Below, piece after piece: positions 1 through 8,534 of a DNA stretch of 64,000 bases. This stretch comes from Desulfovibrio sp. UIB00 (lineage in GTDB: Bacteria > Desulfobacterota > Desulfovibrionia > Desulfovibrionales > Desulfovibrionaceae): assembly GCF_022508225.1 (NCBI RefSeq), contig NZ_JAETXJ010000001.1:558001-622000 (forward strand), read 5' to 3'. The position numbers and the translations under genes were made by a program. Below the pieces are notes generated by a model. That model was given only the letters and a program-made list of their open reading frames with translations, did not search any database and was not told the origin of the DNA. Within the stretch, counting starts at the first letter, position 1. The number at the start of each line of letters is the position of its first letter.

Positions 1-2103
1 CTCAAGATAGCTCAGGCCCGACGTGCGTTCGGCAATGGCGCTTGCGCCGTTGAAGCGCGACCGCAGGCGGGCGCTGACCGCCGCATGACCGGCGGACTGT
101 AATCCGTGCTCCAGCCGGGCCTTGCCTTCCAGCAGCATCTGGCCCAGGCGTTCGCGCAGCACATCGGCGTCCGTCAGGGGTTCCAGCAGAATTTCGCGGG
201 TCAGGGCAAAGAGGTCTGGCAGCTTGTCGTACACTGCCTTGCCCGACACGCCAAGGTAGCCAAAGGTCTTGCGGCTGCCGCGCACAAGGCCCACCAGTGT
301 TTCAGCGCCGAGGCCGCCCGTTTTGGCTGCCATGAGTGCGCCAAGCTCCGTAAAGTCGCGTTTGGCGGTGCCTGTTTCGGTGAGGGAACGGGCAAAGAGC
401 GGCAGCAGGGGCACGAGCCTGTCCGGCACATTGGCAAGGGGCAGCAGCAGGGTCGCGTAGGCAATACCCTGTGTGGGCAGTTCGTGCGTCAGATATGTCT
501 CGGGCAGTTCTGCCACGGCGCGGGGCAGCAAGGCGTTTTCACGCGGCAGGTCTTCAATGCCCAGGGCAGGAATGGTCGCCAGGGCTTCCGGGCTGTCGGG
601 CGCGCTTTGGGCTTCCATGAGGCGGGCGGTTTCTTCCACCATCCTGGCGCGGGCCTCGGCATCGGCGGCGGCCTGCACGGCGTCCACACGGGCCTTTTCC
701 GCATCTTCGCGGGTCTTGCCCAGCTTGGTATCCGGCAGCAGCACCACGGTGGCGCGGTGCTCGTTATTCAGGAACCAATCCTTGATGGCCTGTTCAAATA
801 CGGGTTCACCAGCCTCAATGCGGGCCTTGAGTGCGTTAAGCGGGGCTTCCCAGGCCAGCGGAGCCAGCGGGTCGCCATCATACAGCCATGTGGTCAGCGA
901 CTGCACCATAGCCGAGAGTCCACGTGGGAAGCGCCCGGAATTGTTTTCACGGTAGGCGAATTCGACGCTGTTGACGGCGGCTTCCACTGCCGAGCGGGGG
1001 ATGCCTTCTTCCGCCAGTTGGGCCAGGGTGTCAAAAATAAGCAGTTCGGCCTGCTGCACATCGCGCGGAGCCACGCCCTTGAGACCGGTGGAGTAGTACA
1101 TCTGGCGCAGGTCTGTCTCCAGCCCGCAGCCGGTGGTGTCTTCCCCAAGACCGGAGGCGATGAGCGCCTTGCGCAGGGGGGAGCCGGGCAGGCCCTCAAG
1201 GATATGCTCGAGCATTTCCATCAGCAGGGCCTGATGCACGTCCCCACGCTCGCCCAGAAGCCAGTTGACCGTGAATAGGGCGCGTTTTTCGCCCTTGGAG
1301 GCGGCATAGGCCACTTCGATCTGGCGTGGGGTTTCCAGGCGCGGCTGCAAAGGCACGTCTGAATTGACCGGGCGGGCCGTGTAACCTTCAAGCGCGGCTG
1401 CCGTCAGGCGCAGGCGTTCGTCTTCCGGGTCGTCGCCCCAGAAGAAAAAGCGGGCGTTGCTGGGGTGGTAGTAGCGGCTGTGAAAATCGTAAAAGGCCTC
1501 GTAGGTGAGGTCGGGGATGTTTTCCGGATTGCCGCCGGAATCAAGGCTGTAGAGCGTATCGGGGAAGAGCGCCTGCTGGCTCTGCTCCGCAAGGACGGAA
1601 TCGGGCGAGGAGTAAACCCCCTTCATCTCGTTGTAGACCACGCCCTTGTACGACCACGGGCCATCGGGCGTTTCGGCTTCCACGTGCCAGCCTTCCTGCC
1701 GGAAGATATCTTCGTCAATGCGCGGGTGGAACACGGCGTCTATGTAGACGTCAATGAGATTGTAAAAATCGCGCAGATTGCAGCTTGCGATGGGGTAGCA
1801 GGTCTTGTCGGGGAAGGTGAAGGCGTTGAGAAAGGTTTGCAGCGAGCCCTTCATCAGCTCCACAAAGGGTTCCTTGACGGGATATTTGTCCGACCCGCAA
1901 AGAACGGAGTGCTCGAGAATGTGGGCAACACCCGTTGAGTCGGCTGGCGGCGTGCGAAAGTTGACGCCAAAGCACTTGTTTTCGTCAGAGTTATTAATGG
2001 AAAGCAGTTGCGCTCCGGTGGCTTCGTGCCGCCACAAACGGGCGGTGCCGTCCACTTCGTGCAGATGCTGTTCTGTAAGAAGAGTGAATCCGTGCTTGTT
2101 CAT
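1..2103 (-). CDS. M16 (insulinase/PreP-like) zinc metalloprotease, C-terminus outside window
   Basis: Reading leftward from an ATG at 2103, an open frame of 701 codons runs through base 1 without a stop, so the gene is truncated by the window edge. Near residues 50-55 it carries the inverted zinc motif HILEH followed by SVLCGS, the signature of the M16C branch (presequence protease PreP, Cym1). Family members are about 970 residues and degrade short peptides in a closed two-lobe chamber, so roughly 270 residues are missing here. No signal peptide is seen, so a cytoplasmic peptidase is likely. The start is preceded by a weak AGGA. The gene is divergent from rpsB and has its own candidate promoter. 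Confidence 0.9.
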   Translation of the reverse strand, partial: MNKHGFTLLTEQHLHEVDGTARLWRHEATGAQLLSINNSDENKCFGVNFRTPPADSTGVAHILEHSVLCGSDKYPVKEPFVELMKGSLQTFLNAFTFPDKTCYPIASCNLRDFYNLIDVYIDAVFHPRIDEDIFRQEGWHVEAETPDGPWSYKGVVYNEMKGVYSSPDSVLAEQSQQALFPDTLYSLDSGGNPENIPDLTYEAFYDFHSRYYHPSNARFFFWGDDPEDERLRLTAAALEGYTARPVNSDVPLQPRLETPRQIEVAYAASKGEKRALFTVNWLLGERGDVHQALLMEMLEHILEGLPGSPLRKALIASGLGEDTTGCGLETDLRQMYYSTGLKGVAPRDVQQAELLIFDTLAQLAEEGIPRSAVEAAVNSVEFAYRENNSGRFPRGLSAMVQSLTTWLYDGDPLAPLAWEAPLNALKARIEAGEPVFEQAIKDWFLNNEHRATVVLLPDTKLGKTREDAEKARVDAVQAAADAEARARMVEETARLMEAQSAPDSPEALATIPALGIEDLPRENALLPRAVAELPETYLTHELPTQGIAYATLLLPLANVPDRLVPLLPLFARSLTETGTAKRDFTELGALMAAKTGGLGAETLVGLVRGSRKTFGYLGVSGKAVYDKLPDLFALTREILLEPLTDADVLRERLGQMLLEGKARLEHGLQSAGHAAVSARLRSRFNGASAIAERTSGLSYLE

Positions 2104-2158
2104 GATGAATCCTGAAGTGTTGATGTGCAGCGCCGCTTGAGGCACAGCGTGATCTCTA

Positions 2159-2187
2159 ACTATAAGTATAGATGCGCCGTTTGAAAA
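2159..2187 (-). promoter_or_regulatory. Candidate promoter of the M16 protease gene
   Basis: On the minus strand TTTTCA (2187-2182) and TATAGT (2164-2159) are separated by 17 bp and lie 56 bp upstream of the start codon. TATAGT differs from the consensus -10 by one base; the -35 is poor. Inference from sequence only. Confidence 0.4.
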
Positions 2188-2312
2188 GGGGCGCGCCTGC
2201 TTGCCCGCGTAAAGAACCGCGATGCTCTGGTCATTTATGCAGGAAAGAGTCTGCGTGAAACCCCACCCGAGCTTGTGCAGGGGCTGAGCCGTTAGGCCGA
2301 TATGCGGTTTGC

Positions 2313-2326
2313 GCGGAAATTTCCGC
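2313..2326. repeat. Perfect 14-bp palindrome upstream of rpsB
   Basis: GCGGAAATTTCCGC is a perfect palindrome in the 432-bp gap between the M16 gene and rpsB. It lies just before a possible weak rpsB promoter (TTGCTA 2335-2340, TATTGA 2358-2363). It could be an operator. The rest of the gap holds a rpsB leader of about 170 nt and nothing coding that I can support. Confidence 0.35.
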
Positions 2327-2535
2327 ATCAATGCTTGCTATTCGCAGGGTGATAGTGTATTGACTCCCTTTCCATCAAGCACACCCAAAGGCAGCGGCCC
2401 GGGGTGCCCGGTGGGACGGCGCGTGTGGTGTCGTCCATTTTTTGCGCCCAAGGACGGTTTGTCCACTCGGGTGCGAACATCGGGTTGCAGGGTCAGGGCA
2501 TGGGTGGAAGAAGTTAACCCTTTGGAGGAATCCCA

Positions 2536-3312
2536 ATGGCTTATGTCAGCATGAAGCAAATGCTGGAAACCGGCGTGCATTTCGGTCACCAGACCCGCCG
2601 CTGGAACCCCAAGATGCGTCCTTACATCTTTGGCGCCCGCAACGGCATCCATATCATCGACCTGCAGCAGACCGTCAAGCTGTTCCGCGTCGCCTACGAC
2701 AAAGTGGTCGATACTGTTGCCAAGGGCGGCAAAGTGCTGTTCATCGGTACCAAGCGTCAGGCTCAGGAAGCTGTGGCCGCTGAAGCTGGCCGCGCTGGTC
2801 AGTTCCACGTGACTAACCGTTGGATGGGCGGCACGCTCACCAACTTTGTCACCATCCAGAAGAGCGTGGACCGTCTGAAGAAGCTGGAAGCCATGTTTGG
2901 CGACGGCACCATCAATCGCTACCAGAAGAAGGAAATTCTGCTTCTGGAACGCGAAATGAACAAGCTCGAGGAAACCCTTGGCGGTATCAAGAACATGGAC
3001 CGCATTCCCCAGCTTGCCTTTATCATCGACCCGCACCGTGAAGACATCGCCGTGAAGGAATGCCGCAAGCTCGGTATCCCGATCGTGGCCGTGACCGACA
3101 CCAACTGCGATCCCGATGTCATTGACTACATCATCCCCGGCAACGACGACGCCATCCGCGCCATCAAGCTGTTTGTGGCTGCTTTCGCCGAAGCCTGCAT
3201 GGAAGGCGAAGCCATGAACAAGGATCACAAGGGCGAAGTCGTCAACGCCGAAGAAGCCATGCAGAAGGCCGAAGCCGCCGCCTCCGCTCCGGAAGCCGCT
3301 CCCGCCGAATAG
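2536..3312 (+). CDS. rpsB: 30S ribosomal protein S2
   Basis: This 258-residue protein begins [20 protein letters not shown], the typical S2 N-terminus, and contains the conserved HIIDLQQT and [11 protein letters not shown] segments. S2 binds 16S rRNA late in 30S assembly and is needed for mRNA binding through S1. An excellent ribosome-binding site, GGAGGA at 2523-2528, sits 7 nt before the ATG. The C-terminus is an Ala/Glu-rich tail of about 25 residues after the conserved core. The gene precedes tsf with a 162-nt gap, the classic rpsB-tsf pair. The pyrH-frr genes that often follow are instead at 29.9-31.2 kb on the other strand. Confidence 0.98.
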   Translation: MAYVSMKQMLETGVHFGHQTRRWNPKMRPYIFGARNGIHIIDLQQTVKLFRVAYDKVVDTVAKGGKVLFIGTKRQAQEAVAAEAGRAGQFHVTNRWMGGTLTNFVTIQKSVDRLKKLEAMFGDGTINRYQKKEILLLEREMNKLEETLGGIKNMDRIPQLAFIIDPHREDIAVKECRKLGIPIVAVTDTNCDPDVIDYIIPGNDDAIRAIKLFVAAFAEACMEGEAMNKDHKGEVVNAEEAMQKAEAAASAPEAAPAE

Positions 3313-3474
3313 CAGGCCTTTCCATATTCCGTATCCTGGGGGCGGCGCAACCTGTAAAGGCTGCGCTGCCCCCGTCTGGATGAAAGATTGTGCGCCGCGC
3401 TTCGCGGAGGCCGCGCAACCGATCAGACATTTACAAAACTCCGGCTTGGGGCCGGACAGCGTGTGGAGTATACT

Positions 3475-4332
3475 ATGGCTATCACTGCACAATTGGTTAA
3501 AGAACTGCGCGACATGACCGCCGCAGGCATGATGGACTGCAAGAAAGCCCTGGTGGAAGTGGAAGGCGACCTGGAAAAGGCCGTTGACTGGCTGCGCCAG
3601 AAGGGCATGGCCAAGGCTGCCAAAAAGTCTGGCCGCGCCACCAGCGAAGGCCTCGTGACCGTTGCCGCCACTGCCGACAACATGCATATCGCCATGGGTT
3701 CGCTGCTTTGCGAAACCGACTTCGTGGCTCGCGGCGAACAGTTCCAGACCATGGCCACCCGCGTGACCCAGGTTATCCTTGAAAAGGCTCCTGCCGATGC
3801 CGCCGCTCTTGAAGCCCTCCTGGGCGAAGAAGTGACCCAGCTTATTGCCTCTGTGGGCGAAAACATGCAGCTTGGCAAGTTTGCCCGCTTCAGCAAGAAG
3901 AGCGCCAACGACGTGGTGGGTCAGTATGTCCACGCCAACAGCAAGATCGGCGTTCTTGTGTACCTGACCTGCGGCAAGACCGAAAGCGCCGCCAAGCCCG
4001 AAGTGCTGGAACTGGCCAAGAACCTTGCCATGCAGGTTGCCGCCGCCAGCCCCCTGGCCCTTGACGCCGCCAGCCTTGATCAGGCCGCTGTGGAGCGTGA
4101 ACGCGAAGTTTACCGCCAGAAGGCCCTTGAAGAAGGCAAGCCTGCCCAGATCGTGGACAAGATTGCCGACGGCGCGGTGAAGAAGTTCCAGAAGGAAGTG
4201 TGCCTCATGGAACAGCCCTACATCCGCGACGACAAGAAGACCATTTCCGACATCGTGCGCGAAACGGGCAAGACCATCGGCGACGAAATCACGGTTACCG
4301 GTTTCGAACGCATCCAGCTTGCTGCCGAATAA
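3475..4332 (+). CDS. tsf: Translation elongation factor Ts
   Basis: EF-Ts is the guanine-nucleotide exchange factor for EF-Tu. The frame is open further upstream, but the ATG at 3475 with GGAG at 3464-3467 gives MAITAQLVKELRDMTAAGMM, the standard UBA-like N-terminal domain. The protein has 285 residues, in the normal range. The core carries LLCETDFVARGEQF and the C-terminal region ends VTGFERIQLAAE. It probably shares a transcript with rpsB and is followed by a hairpin at 4393-4415. Confidence 0.97.
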   Translation: MAITAQLVKELRDMTAAGMMDCKKALVEVEGDLEKAVDWLRQKGMAKAAKKSGRATSEGLVTVAATADNMHIAMGSLLCETDFVARGEQFQTMATRVTQVILEKAPADAAALEALLGEEVTQLIASVGENMQLGKFARFSKKSANDVVGQYVHANSKIGVLVYLTCGKTESAAKPEVLELAKNLAMQVAAASPLALDAASLDQAAVEREREVYRQKALEEGKPAQIVDKIADGAVKKFQKEVCLMEQPYIRDDKKTISDIVRETGKTIGDEITVTGFERIQLAAE

Positions 4333-4392
4333 GCACTGCGCTGGACCGGATTCCGGCACATAAGTGTACGCCTTCTGGCCAAGCACGGTTTT

Positions 4393-4415
4393 ATGGGGGG
4401 CCTTTGGCCCCCCAT
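4393..4415 (+). terminator. Hairpin downstream of tsf
   Basis: A perfect 10-bp stem ATGGGGGGCC/GGCCCCCCAT closes a TTT loop 60 nt after the tsf stop. The sequence after it has only scattered T residues, so termination may be partial and read-through into the TerC gene is possible. Confidence 0.5.
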
Positions 4416-4420
4416 TGCGT

Positions 4421-4449
4421 TTGACAAAGTCAGCGCAACCAGAAATCAT
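4421..4449 (+). promoter_or_regulatory. Candidate promoter of the TerC-family gene
   Basis: A perfect -35 box TTGACA (4421-4426) is followed after 17 bp by AATCAT (4444-4449), four of six consensus bases. A transcript from here would carry a leader of about 120 nt with two hairpins (ACCGC/GCGGT near 4457-4471 and TCCCGC/GCGGGA near 4496-4510) before the terminator at 4524. Confidence 0.4.
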
Positions 4450-4523
4450 GAACTGACCGCGCCTTGCGGTGTTGTCGGCTCATGATCTCTTCAAATCCCG
4501 CGAGGCGGGAATTGCTGTCTGCT

Positions 4524-4544
4524 GGGGCCTCTGGCCCCTTTTTT
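4524..4544 (+). terminator. Intrinsic terminator immediately upstream of the TerC-family start
   Basis: GGGGCC-TCT-GGCCCC is followed directly by six T residues, a textbook Rho-independent terminator. It ends about 35 nt before the chosen start of the next gene. It could be the real rpsB-tsf terminator or a leader attenuator for the TerC-family gene. Confidence 0.8.
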
Positions 4545-4578
4545 ATTACGGAAACGCGGCATGGCCGCCGGAGAAAAT

Positions 4579-6168
4579 ATGTGGGATCTGGCATGGGTAA
4601 CTGACCCCGCAGCCTGGGCTGGTCTGGGTACGCTGGTGCTGCTGGAAGTGGTGCTGGGCGTAGACAACCTGGTTTTTATTTCCATACTTGTGAACAAGCT
4701 GCCGCAGGAAAAAAAGCGTCAGGCCTTTATGACCGGCCTTGGGCTTGCCCTGCTCATGCGTATGGTGCTGCTGGCCTTCATGGCGCGGCTGGTCGCCCTT
4801 ACCGACCCTCTGTTTACCCTGGGGGGGCACGGCTATTCTGCCCGCGATCTTATCCTTATGGCTGGCGGCGTGTTCTTGCTGCTCAAGGGCACCATGGAAC
4901 TGCACGACAGGCTTGAAGGCCACGCGGGCAGATTTAACACCAGCGGGCCGCAGGCAGGCTACTGGCAGGTGATTTTTCAGATCATCATTCTGGACGCCGT
5001 GTTCTCGCTGGATTCCATCATCACGTCCGTGGGCATGGTGGATCACGTGTTCATCATGATGCTGGCGGTGCTGGCTGCCATGGTCATAATGGTGCTTGCC
5101 GCAGCACCCTTGCTGGAATTTGTGGAGCGCCACCCCACGGTCATTGTGTTGTGTTTGGGATTTTTGCTGATGATCGGTCTGAGCCTGCTGGCTGATGGCC
5201 TGGGCTACCACATCCCCAAGGGCTATATGTACGCGGCCATTGGTTTCTCCGTGCTGGTTGAGGCCTGCAACCAGTGGGCGTTGCGGAGTCGCCGCAGGCG
5301 CTACAGCATGCGCGACATGCGAGAATCCACGGCACGGGTCATCCTGAACCTGCTCGGCGGGGGCGTGCCTGGCGGCGGCGAGGCGCAGCTGGAAGCAGCG
5401 GCGCTGGCAGGCGATGCCGGGGGCCAGCTCTTTGCACCCATGGAGCGGGACATGGTGGCCCGAGTGATCCGCCTTGGCGGGCGCACGGCACGTTTTATCA
5501 TGATCCCGCGTCAGCGCGTGGACTGGCTGGACAGCAATGCCGACCGCGCCACGGTCACGCGTTTTGCGGCGGCCTCGCGACTTGCCTGGCTGCCAGTGCT
5601 GCGGCGCGATACGGACGAAGTGCTGGGCGTGGTGCACCCTGGTGAAATCCTGCAACAGGAACAGCAGGGCATAGGCAACCGGGAGTGGGATCTGAAAACC
5701 TACGTGCGGCCCGCGCCCACCATCTTCGAGCATATACCGCTGACGACCCTGCTGGAAGATTTTCGTACCAATCCCGCGCCGCTGGCCTTTGTGCGGGATG
5801 AATACGGCAGCGTAGTGGGCATCATCACCCCTGCGGAACTGTTGAGCGTGCTTGCGGGCCAGATGGGCGACATGCCCGCCGGGCCGGAGGTTTGCCGCAG
5901 GCCTGACGGCAGTTGGGTTCTGCCGGGGCGGCTGGCTGTTGACCTCTTTGCAAGCTGGCTTGGGGTGAGCCTGCCGCGCCGTCTGTGCAGCGCCACTCTC
6001 GGGGGGCTCATCATGGAGCGTCTGGGCCGCATACCCGAAAAAGGCGCGCGCCTGCGCTATCAGGGATGGGATCTGGAGATAACCCGCATGGATCGCCGTC
6101 GTATTGACGAGGTGCGCGCGGTCAAGTTGCTGTTGCCGCATTCCGAGGGCAAAAAGCGCAAAAAATAA
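4579..6168 (+). CDS. TerC-family membrane protein with CBS pair and CorC/HlyC domain
   Basis: The 529-residue protein has an N-terminal TerC domain of about seven membrane helices (residues 1-230, with LEVVLGVDNLVFISIL and ILDAVFSLDSI bearing the conserved acidic residues). A cytosolic CBS pair (about 290-420) and a C-terminal CorC/HlyC transporter-associated domain (about 435-520) follow. This is the YoaE/YegH architecture. TerC proteins export metal ions, chiefly manganese and calcium, often for secreted metalloproteins. The ATG at 4561 has no good ribosome-binding site. The ATG at 4579 has GGAG at 4570-4573 and gives the family-typical N-terminus MWDLAWVTDPAAW, so I chose it. Substrate is not determinable here. 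Confidence 0.9.
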   Translation: MWDLAWVTDPAAWAGLGTLVLLEVVLGVDNLVFISILVNKLPQEKKRQAFMTGLGLALLMRMVLLAFMARLVALTDPLFTLGGHGYSARDLILMAGGVFLLLKGTMELHDRLEGHAGRFNTSGPQAGYWQVIFQIIILDAVFSLDSIITSVGMVDHVFIMMLAVLAAMVIMVLAAAPLLEFVERHPTVIVLCLGFLLMIGLSLLADGLGYHIPKGYMYAAIGFSVLVEACNQWALRSRRRRYSMRDMRESTARVILNLLGGGVPGGGEAQLEAAALAGDAGGQLFAPMERDMVARVIRLGGRTARFIMIPRQRVDWLDSNADRATVTRFAAASRLAWLPVLRRDTDEVLGVVHPGEILQQEQQGIGNREWDLKTYVRPAPTIFEHIPLTTLLEDFRTNPAPLAFVRDEYGSVVGIITPAELLSVLAGQMGDMPAGPEVCRRPDGSWVLPGRLAVDLFASWLGVSLPRRLCSATLGGLIMERLGRIPEKGARLRYQGWDLEITRMDRRRIDEVRAVKLLLPHSEGKKRKK

Positions 6169-6195
6169 ATTGTTGGGCTGAACTGGTCTGACATG

Positions 6196-6225
6196 TTGAC
6201 AGCTTGCCGGGTGAGGGCGTAGGGT
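6196..6225 (+). promoter_or_regulatory. Candidate ilv promoter
   Basis: A perfect -35 TTGACA (6196-6201) lies 18 bp before TAGGGT (6220-6225), a poor -10. Transcription would start near 6232, at or just before the leader peptide, so either translation is leaderless, the second ATG at 6239 is used, or the true start lies upstream. Confidence 0.4.
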
Positions 6226-6232
6226 TTCAAAC

Positions 6233-6328
6233 ATGAGCATGAATACACAATCTTCTTTCCGCCACGTAGCGCTGCTATCCATTATGTGCGCCGTAGTAGT
6301 ACGGTGTCACACTTTGCGCGCGTTCTGA
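6233..6328 (+). CDS. ilvL: ilvBN leader peptide
   Basis: A 31-codon open frame ends 114 nt before ilvB. It is strikingly rich in branched-chain residues: the middle reads HVALLSIMCAVVVRC, with three consecutive GTA valine codons, adjacent leucines and an isoleucine. It is followed at 6358-6387 by a strong intrinsic terminator. This is the arrangement of the enteric ilvB and ilvGMEDA attenuators (IvbL, IlvL), in which starvation for charged Val/Leu/Ile tRNA stalls the ribosome and prevents terminator formation. An alternative start at 6239 would give 29 residues. No clear Shine-Dalgarno sequence is visible. The mechanism is inferred from the layout. Confidence 0.7.
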   Translation: MSMNTQSSFRHVALLSIMCAVVVRCHTLRAF

Positions 6329-6357
6329 GCAGGGAAGATTTAAGGTAGTATTGCAAA

Positions 6358-6387
6358 CCCCGCCGGCGCGAGTCGGCGGGGTTTTTT
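6358..6387 (+). terminator. ilvB attenuator terminator
   Basis: CCCCGCCG and CGGCGGGG form an 8-bp GC stem around an 8-nt loop, followed by six T residues, 29 nt after the leader-peptide stop and 54 nt before ilvB. The GC-rich loop (GCGCGAGT) could pair with TTGCGCGCG at 6315-6323 inside the leader frame to make an antiterminator; that pairing is inference. It could also terminate the upstream TerC-family gene. Confidence 0.8.
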
Positions 6388-6441
6388 GTTAGTCCGCACC
6401 GCCGCCGACAAGCCTCACCATCGAAAAGGAGTCTTGCGGCG

Positions 6442-8118
6442 ATGTTACGTCTTTCGGGAGCAGAACTCACCATCCGCCTGCTGGAAAATCAGGGTGTCAC
6501 GCACATTACGGGCATCCCGGGCGGTTTCAATCTTCCTCTCTATGATGCCCTTGGGCGCAGTGGAACCATACGGCATATCCTCGCTCGTCACGAACAGGGC
6601 GCTGGCTTCATAGCTCAGGGCATGGCGAGGGTTACGGGCCGTCCCGGCGTTATCTTTGCCACTTCTGGCCCCGGCGCCACCAATACGCTTACGGCGCTCG
6701 CCGATGCGCGCATGGATTCCGTGCCCTTGGTCTGCATTACCGGGCAGGTGCCCCTGAGCATGATCGGTACCGATGCCTTTCAGGAAGTGGACATCTACGG
6801 CATGTCCATTCCCGCCACCAAGCACAACTTTATTGTGCGCTCCATTGAGGAACTGCTGCGCGTGATTCCTGAGGCCTTTGCCATTGCCGCTGGCGACCGC
6901 CCCGGCCCTGTGCTGGTGGATATTCCGCGTGACGTGCAGGTGGCTGTTGCTGAATTGCAGTATCTGCCCGCCGCCGGAACCCCCGCGCCCATGCCGCAGC
7001 CAGACCCGCAGGCCCTTGCCCGCGCGGCGGAAATGATGAACGCCGCAAAGCGCCCCCTGTTGATGCTGGGCGGCGGCACGTCTTCCCCCGAGGCCTCGGC
7101 GGCGGTGATTTCCTTTATGGAGGCCCGCCGCATCCCTGCCGTCATGTCCCTGCGCGGGCTGGGCACGGTGCCGCACGGGCATGAACTGGCCGTGGGCATG
7201 CTTGGCATGCATGGAGCGCGCGCTTCCAACATGCTGGTGGACGAATGCGATCTGCTCATGGTTGTGGGCGCTCGCCTTGGCGACCGCGCCACGGGGAGGC
7301 TGGACGGATTTTGCCCCAAGACGGGCCTTATCCACATTGATATTGATGCCTGCGAGGTGGGCAAGCTGCGCATTCCACAGGTGGGTATCACGGCGGACGC
7401 GGCAGAGGCTCTCACGGCCCTGCTGCCCCTGTTGCGCAAGACTGACCATGAGCCGTGGCTTGAGCGCGTGGCAGCTTGCAAGGCGGAGCATGGCCTGCGT
7501 TTTGACCGCACGGATGAGGTCTGTTCGCCCTACGGCATCATCAGACACGTGGCGGACGCCTTGCACGGCACGGGCATTGTGAGCACAGACGTGGGCCAGC
7601 ACCAGATGCGCGTGGCTCAGGCCTACCCCATGATGCAGCCCCGGCAGTGGCTCACATCCGGCGGGCTGGGAACAATGGGCTTTGGCCTGCCTGCCGCCAT
7701 AGGAGCTGCGCTGGCAAAGCCGGAGGAAACCGTGGTCTGTTTTTCCGGCGATGGCAGCCTGCTCATGAATATTCAGGAAATGGCCACCGCTGTCGAAAAT
7801 CAGGCCAACGTCAAGATTATCCTGTGCAACAACGATGGGCTGGGGTTGGTACAACAACAGCAGGATCTGTTCTTTGGAGGGCGCCTGTTCGGCTCGACCT
7901 TTACGGCAGGCACGGACTTTGTGCGTATTGCCCAGGGCTTTGGCATGCCTGCCGTCTGTCTTAACAACGAGCGCGACCCCAGGGCCGTGCTGGAAAAGGC
8001 CTTGGGCACGCCCGGCCCGTGCCTGCTTGAAGTGCGCATGAGCGCAGAAGAAAAAGTTTTTCCCATGGTGCCGCCAGGAGCGGCAAACAGTCAGATGATA
8101 GAGGGGGTTAACGCATGA
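6442..8118 (+). CDS. ilvB: Acetolactate synthase large (catalytic) subunit
   Basis: This 558-residue TPP- and FAD-dependent enzyme condenses pyruvate to 2-acetolactate, or pyruvate with 2-oxobutyrate to acetohydroxybutyrate, the first common step of valine, leucine and isoleucine synthesis. The catalytic glutamate sits in RHEQGAGFIAQG near residue 50. ATSGPGATN follows, and the C-terminal TPP motif is GDGSLLMN with NN about 25 residues later. The ATG is preceded by AAGGAG at 6426-6431. It overlaps ilvN by 4 bp (ATGA), indicating translational coupling with its regulatory subunit. Confidence 0.96.
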   Translation: MLRLSGAELTIRLLENQGVTHITGIPGGFNLPLYDALGRSGTIRHILARHEQGAGFIAQGMARVTGRPGVIFATSGPGATNTLTALADARMDSVPLVCITGQVPLSMIGTDAFQEVDIYGMSIPATKHNFIVRSIEELLRVIPEAFAIAAGDRPGPVLVDIPRDVQVAVAELQYLPAAGTPAPMPQPDPQALARAAEMMNAAKRPLLMLGGGTSSPEASAAVISFMEARRIPAVMSLRGLGTVPHGHELAVGMLGMHGARASNMLVDECDLLMVVGARLGDRATGRLDGFCPKTGLIHIDIDACEVGKLRIPQVGITADAAEALTALLPLLRKTDHEPWLERVAACKAEHGLRFDRTDEVCSPYGIIRHVADALHGTGIVSTDVGQHQMRVAQAYPMMQPRQWLTSGGLGTMGFGLPAAIGAALAKPEETVVCFSGDGSLLMNIQEMATAVENQANVKIILCNNDGLGLVQQQQDLFFGGRLFGSTFTAGTDFVRIAQGFGMPAVCLNNERDPRAVLEKALGTPGPCLLEVRMSAEEKVFPMVPPGAANSQMIEGVNA

Positions 8119-8411
8119 ACGGTTCCGTGACGAGCGCGCTTACAACGTTGCACTTGAGCGTCAACAATCATCCCGGTGTGCTTTCGCACGTATGCGGTCT
8201 CTTTGCCGGCCGCGCCTACAACCTTGAAGGCGTGCTTGTTACGCCGGAAGCAGACGGCGATACCTGCCGCATGTGGCTGGTGGTCAAGGACGACGGGCGC
8301 ATGGAGCAGATTGTAAAGCAGGTGCGTAAGCTGCACGATGTGCTGGATGTGCAGGTGGGGCATGCGGAACCGACGGTTTTCAACCGTCTGGCTGGTTGCC
8401 TTGAATGCTGA
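8115..8411 (+). CDS. ilvN: Acetolactate synthase small (regulatory) subunit, single ACT domain
   Basis: The 98-residue protein is essentially one ACT domain (LHLSVNNHPGVLSHVCGLFAGRAYNLEGVLV), matching the short E. coli IlvN form (about 96 residues) rather than the 160-residue IlvH type. It confers valine feedback inhibition and full activity on the catalytic subunit. It overlaps the end of ilvB in an ATGA junction. No further branched-chain genes follow. Confidence 0.93.
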   Translation: MNGSVTSALTTLHLSVNNHPGVLSHVCGLFAGRAYNLEGVLVTPEADGDTCRMWLVVKDDGRMEQIVKQVRKLHDVLDVQVGHAEPTVFNRLAGCLEC

Positions 8412-8412
8412 A

Positions 8413-8455
8413 TAAAAACAGGGCGCGGTGCGTACCAACATAACACCGCGCCCTG
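8413..8455 (-). terminator. Convergent terminator between ilvN and the 6PF2K-like gene
   Basis: A 12-bp perfect stem, CAGGGCGCGGTG (8419-8430) with CACCGCGCCCTG (8444-8455), is followed on the minus strand by TTTTTAT, so it is a canonical terminator for the gene ending at 8535. It lies only 8 nt past the ilvN stop and may also halt plus-strand transcription, although no T run follows on that side. Confidence 0.8.
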
Positions 8456-8534
8456 CGTAACAGGCTGTCCACGGGCTGTGCCCCTATCTGCCTGCGTTTG
8501 ATGGACGCGCGGGCAGATGTGGGTGCAGCCATTT

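Noticed and set aside
2338-4449. Long minus-strand open frame (703 codons) opposite rpsB and tsf
   Set aside because: It is the antisense shadow of two highly conserved ribosomal-protein and elongation-factor genes; its translation has no recognisable domain and is Gly/His-rich, as expected from mirrored codon bias.
4441-4515. Possible tRNA (GGCTCAT...TTCAAATCC resembles parts of initiator tRNA)
   Set aside because: Acceptor and T stems cannot be formed; only scattered tRNA-like words are present, and the region folds instead as terminator-associated hairpins.
4421-4578. yybP-ykoY manganese riboswitch before the TerC gene
   Set aside because: The conserved riboswitch loop sequences are not visible; only the terminator-before-start geometry is shared.
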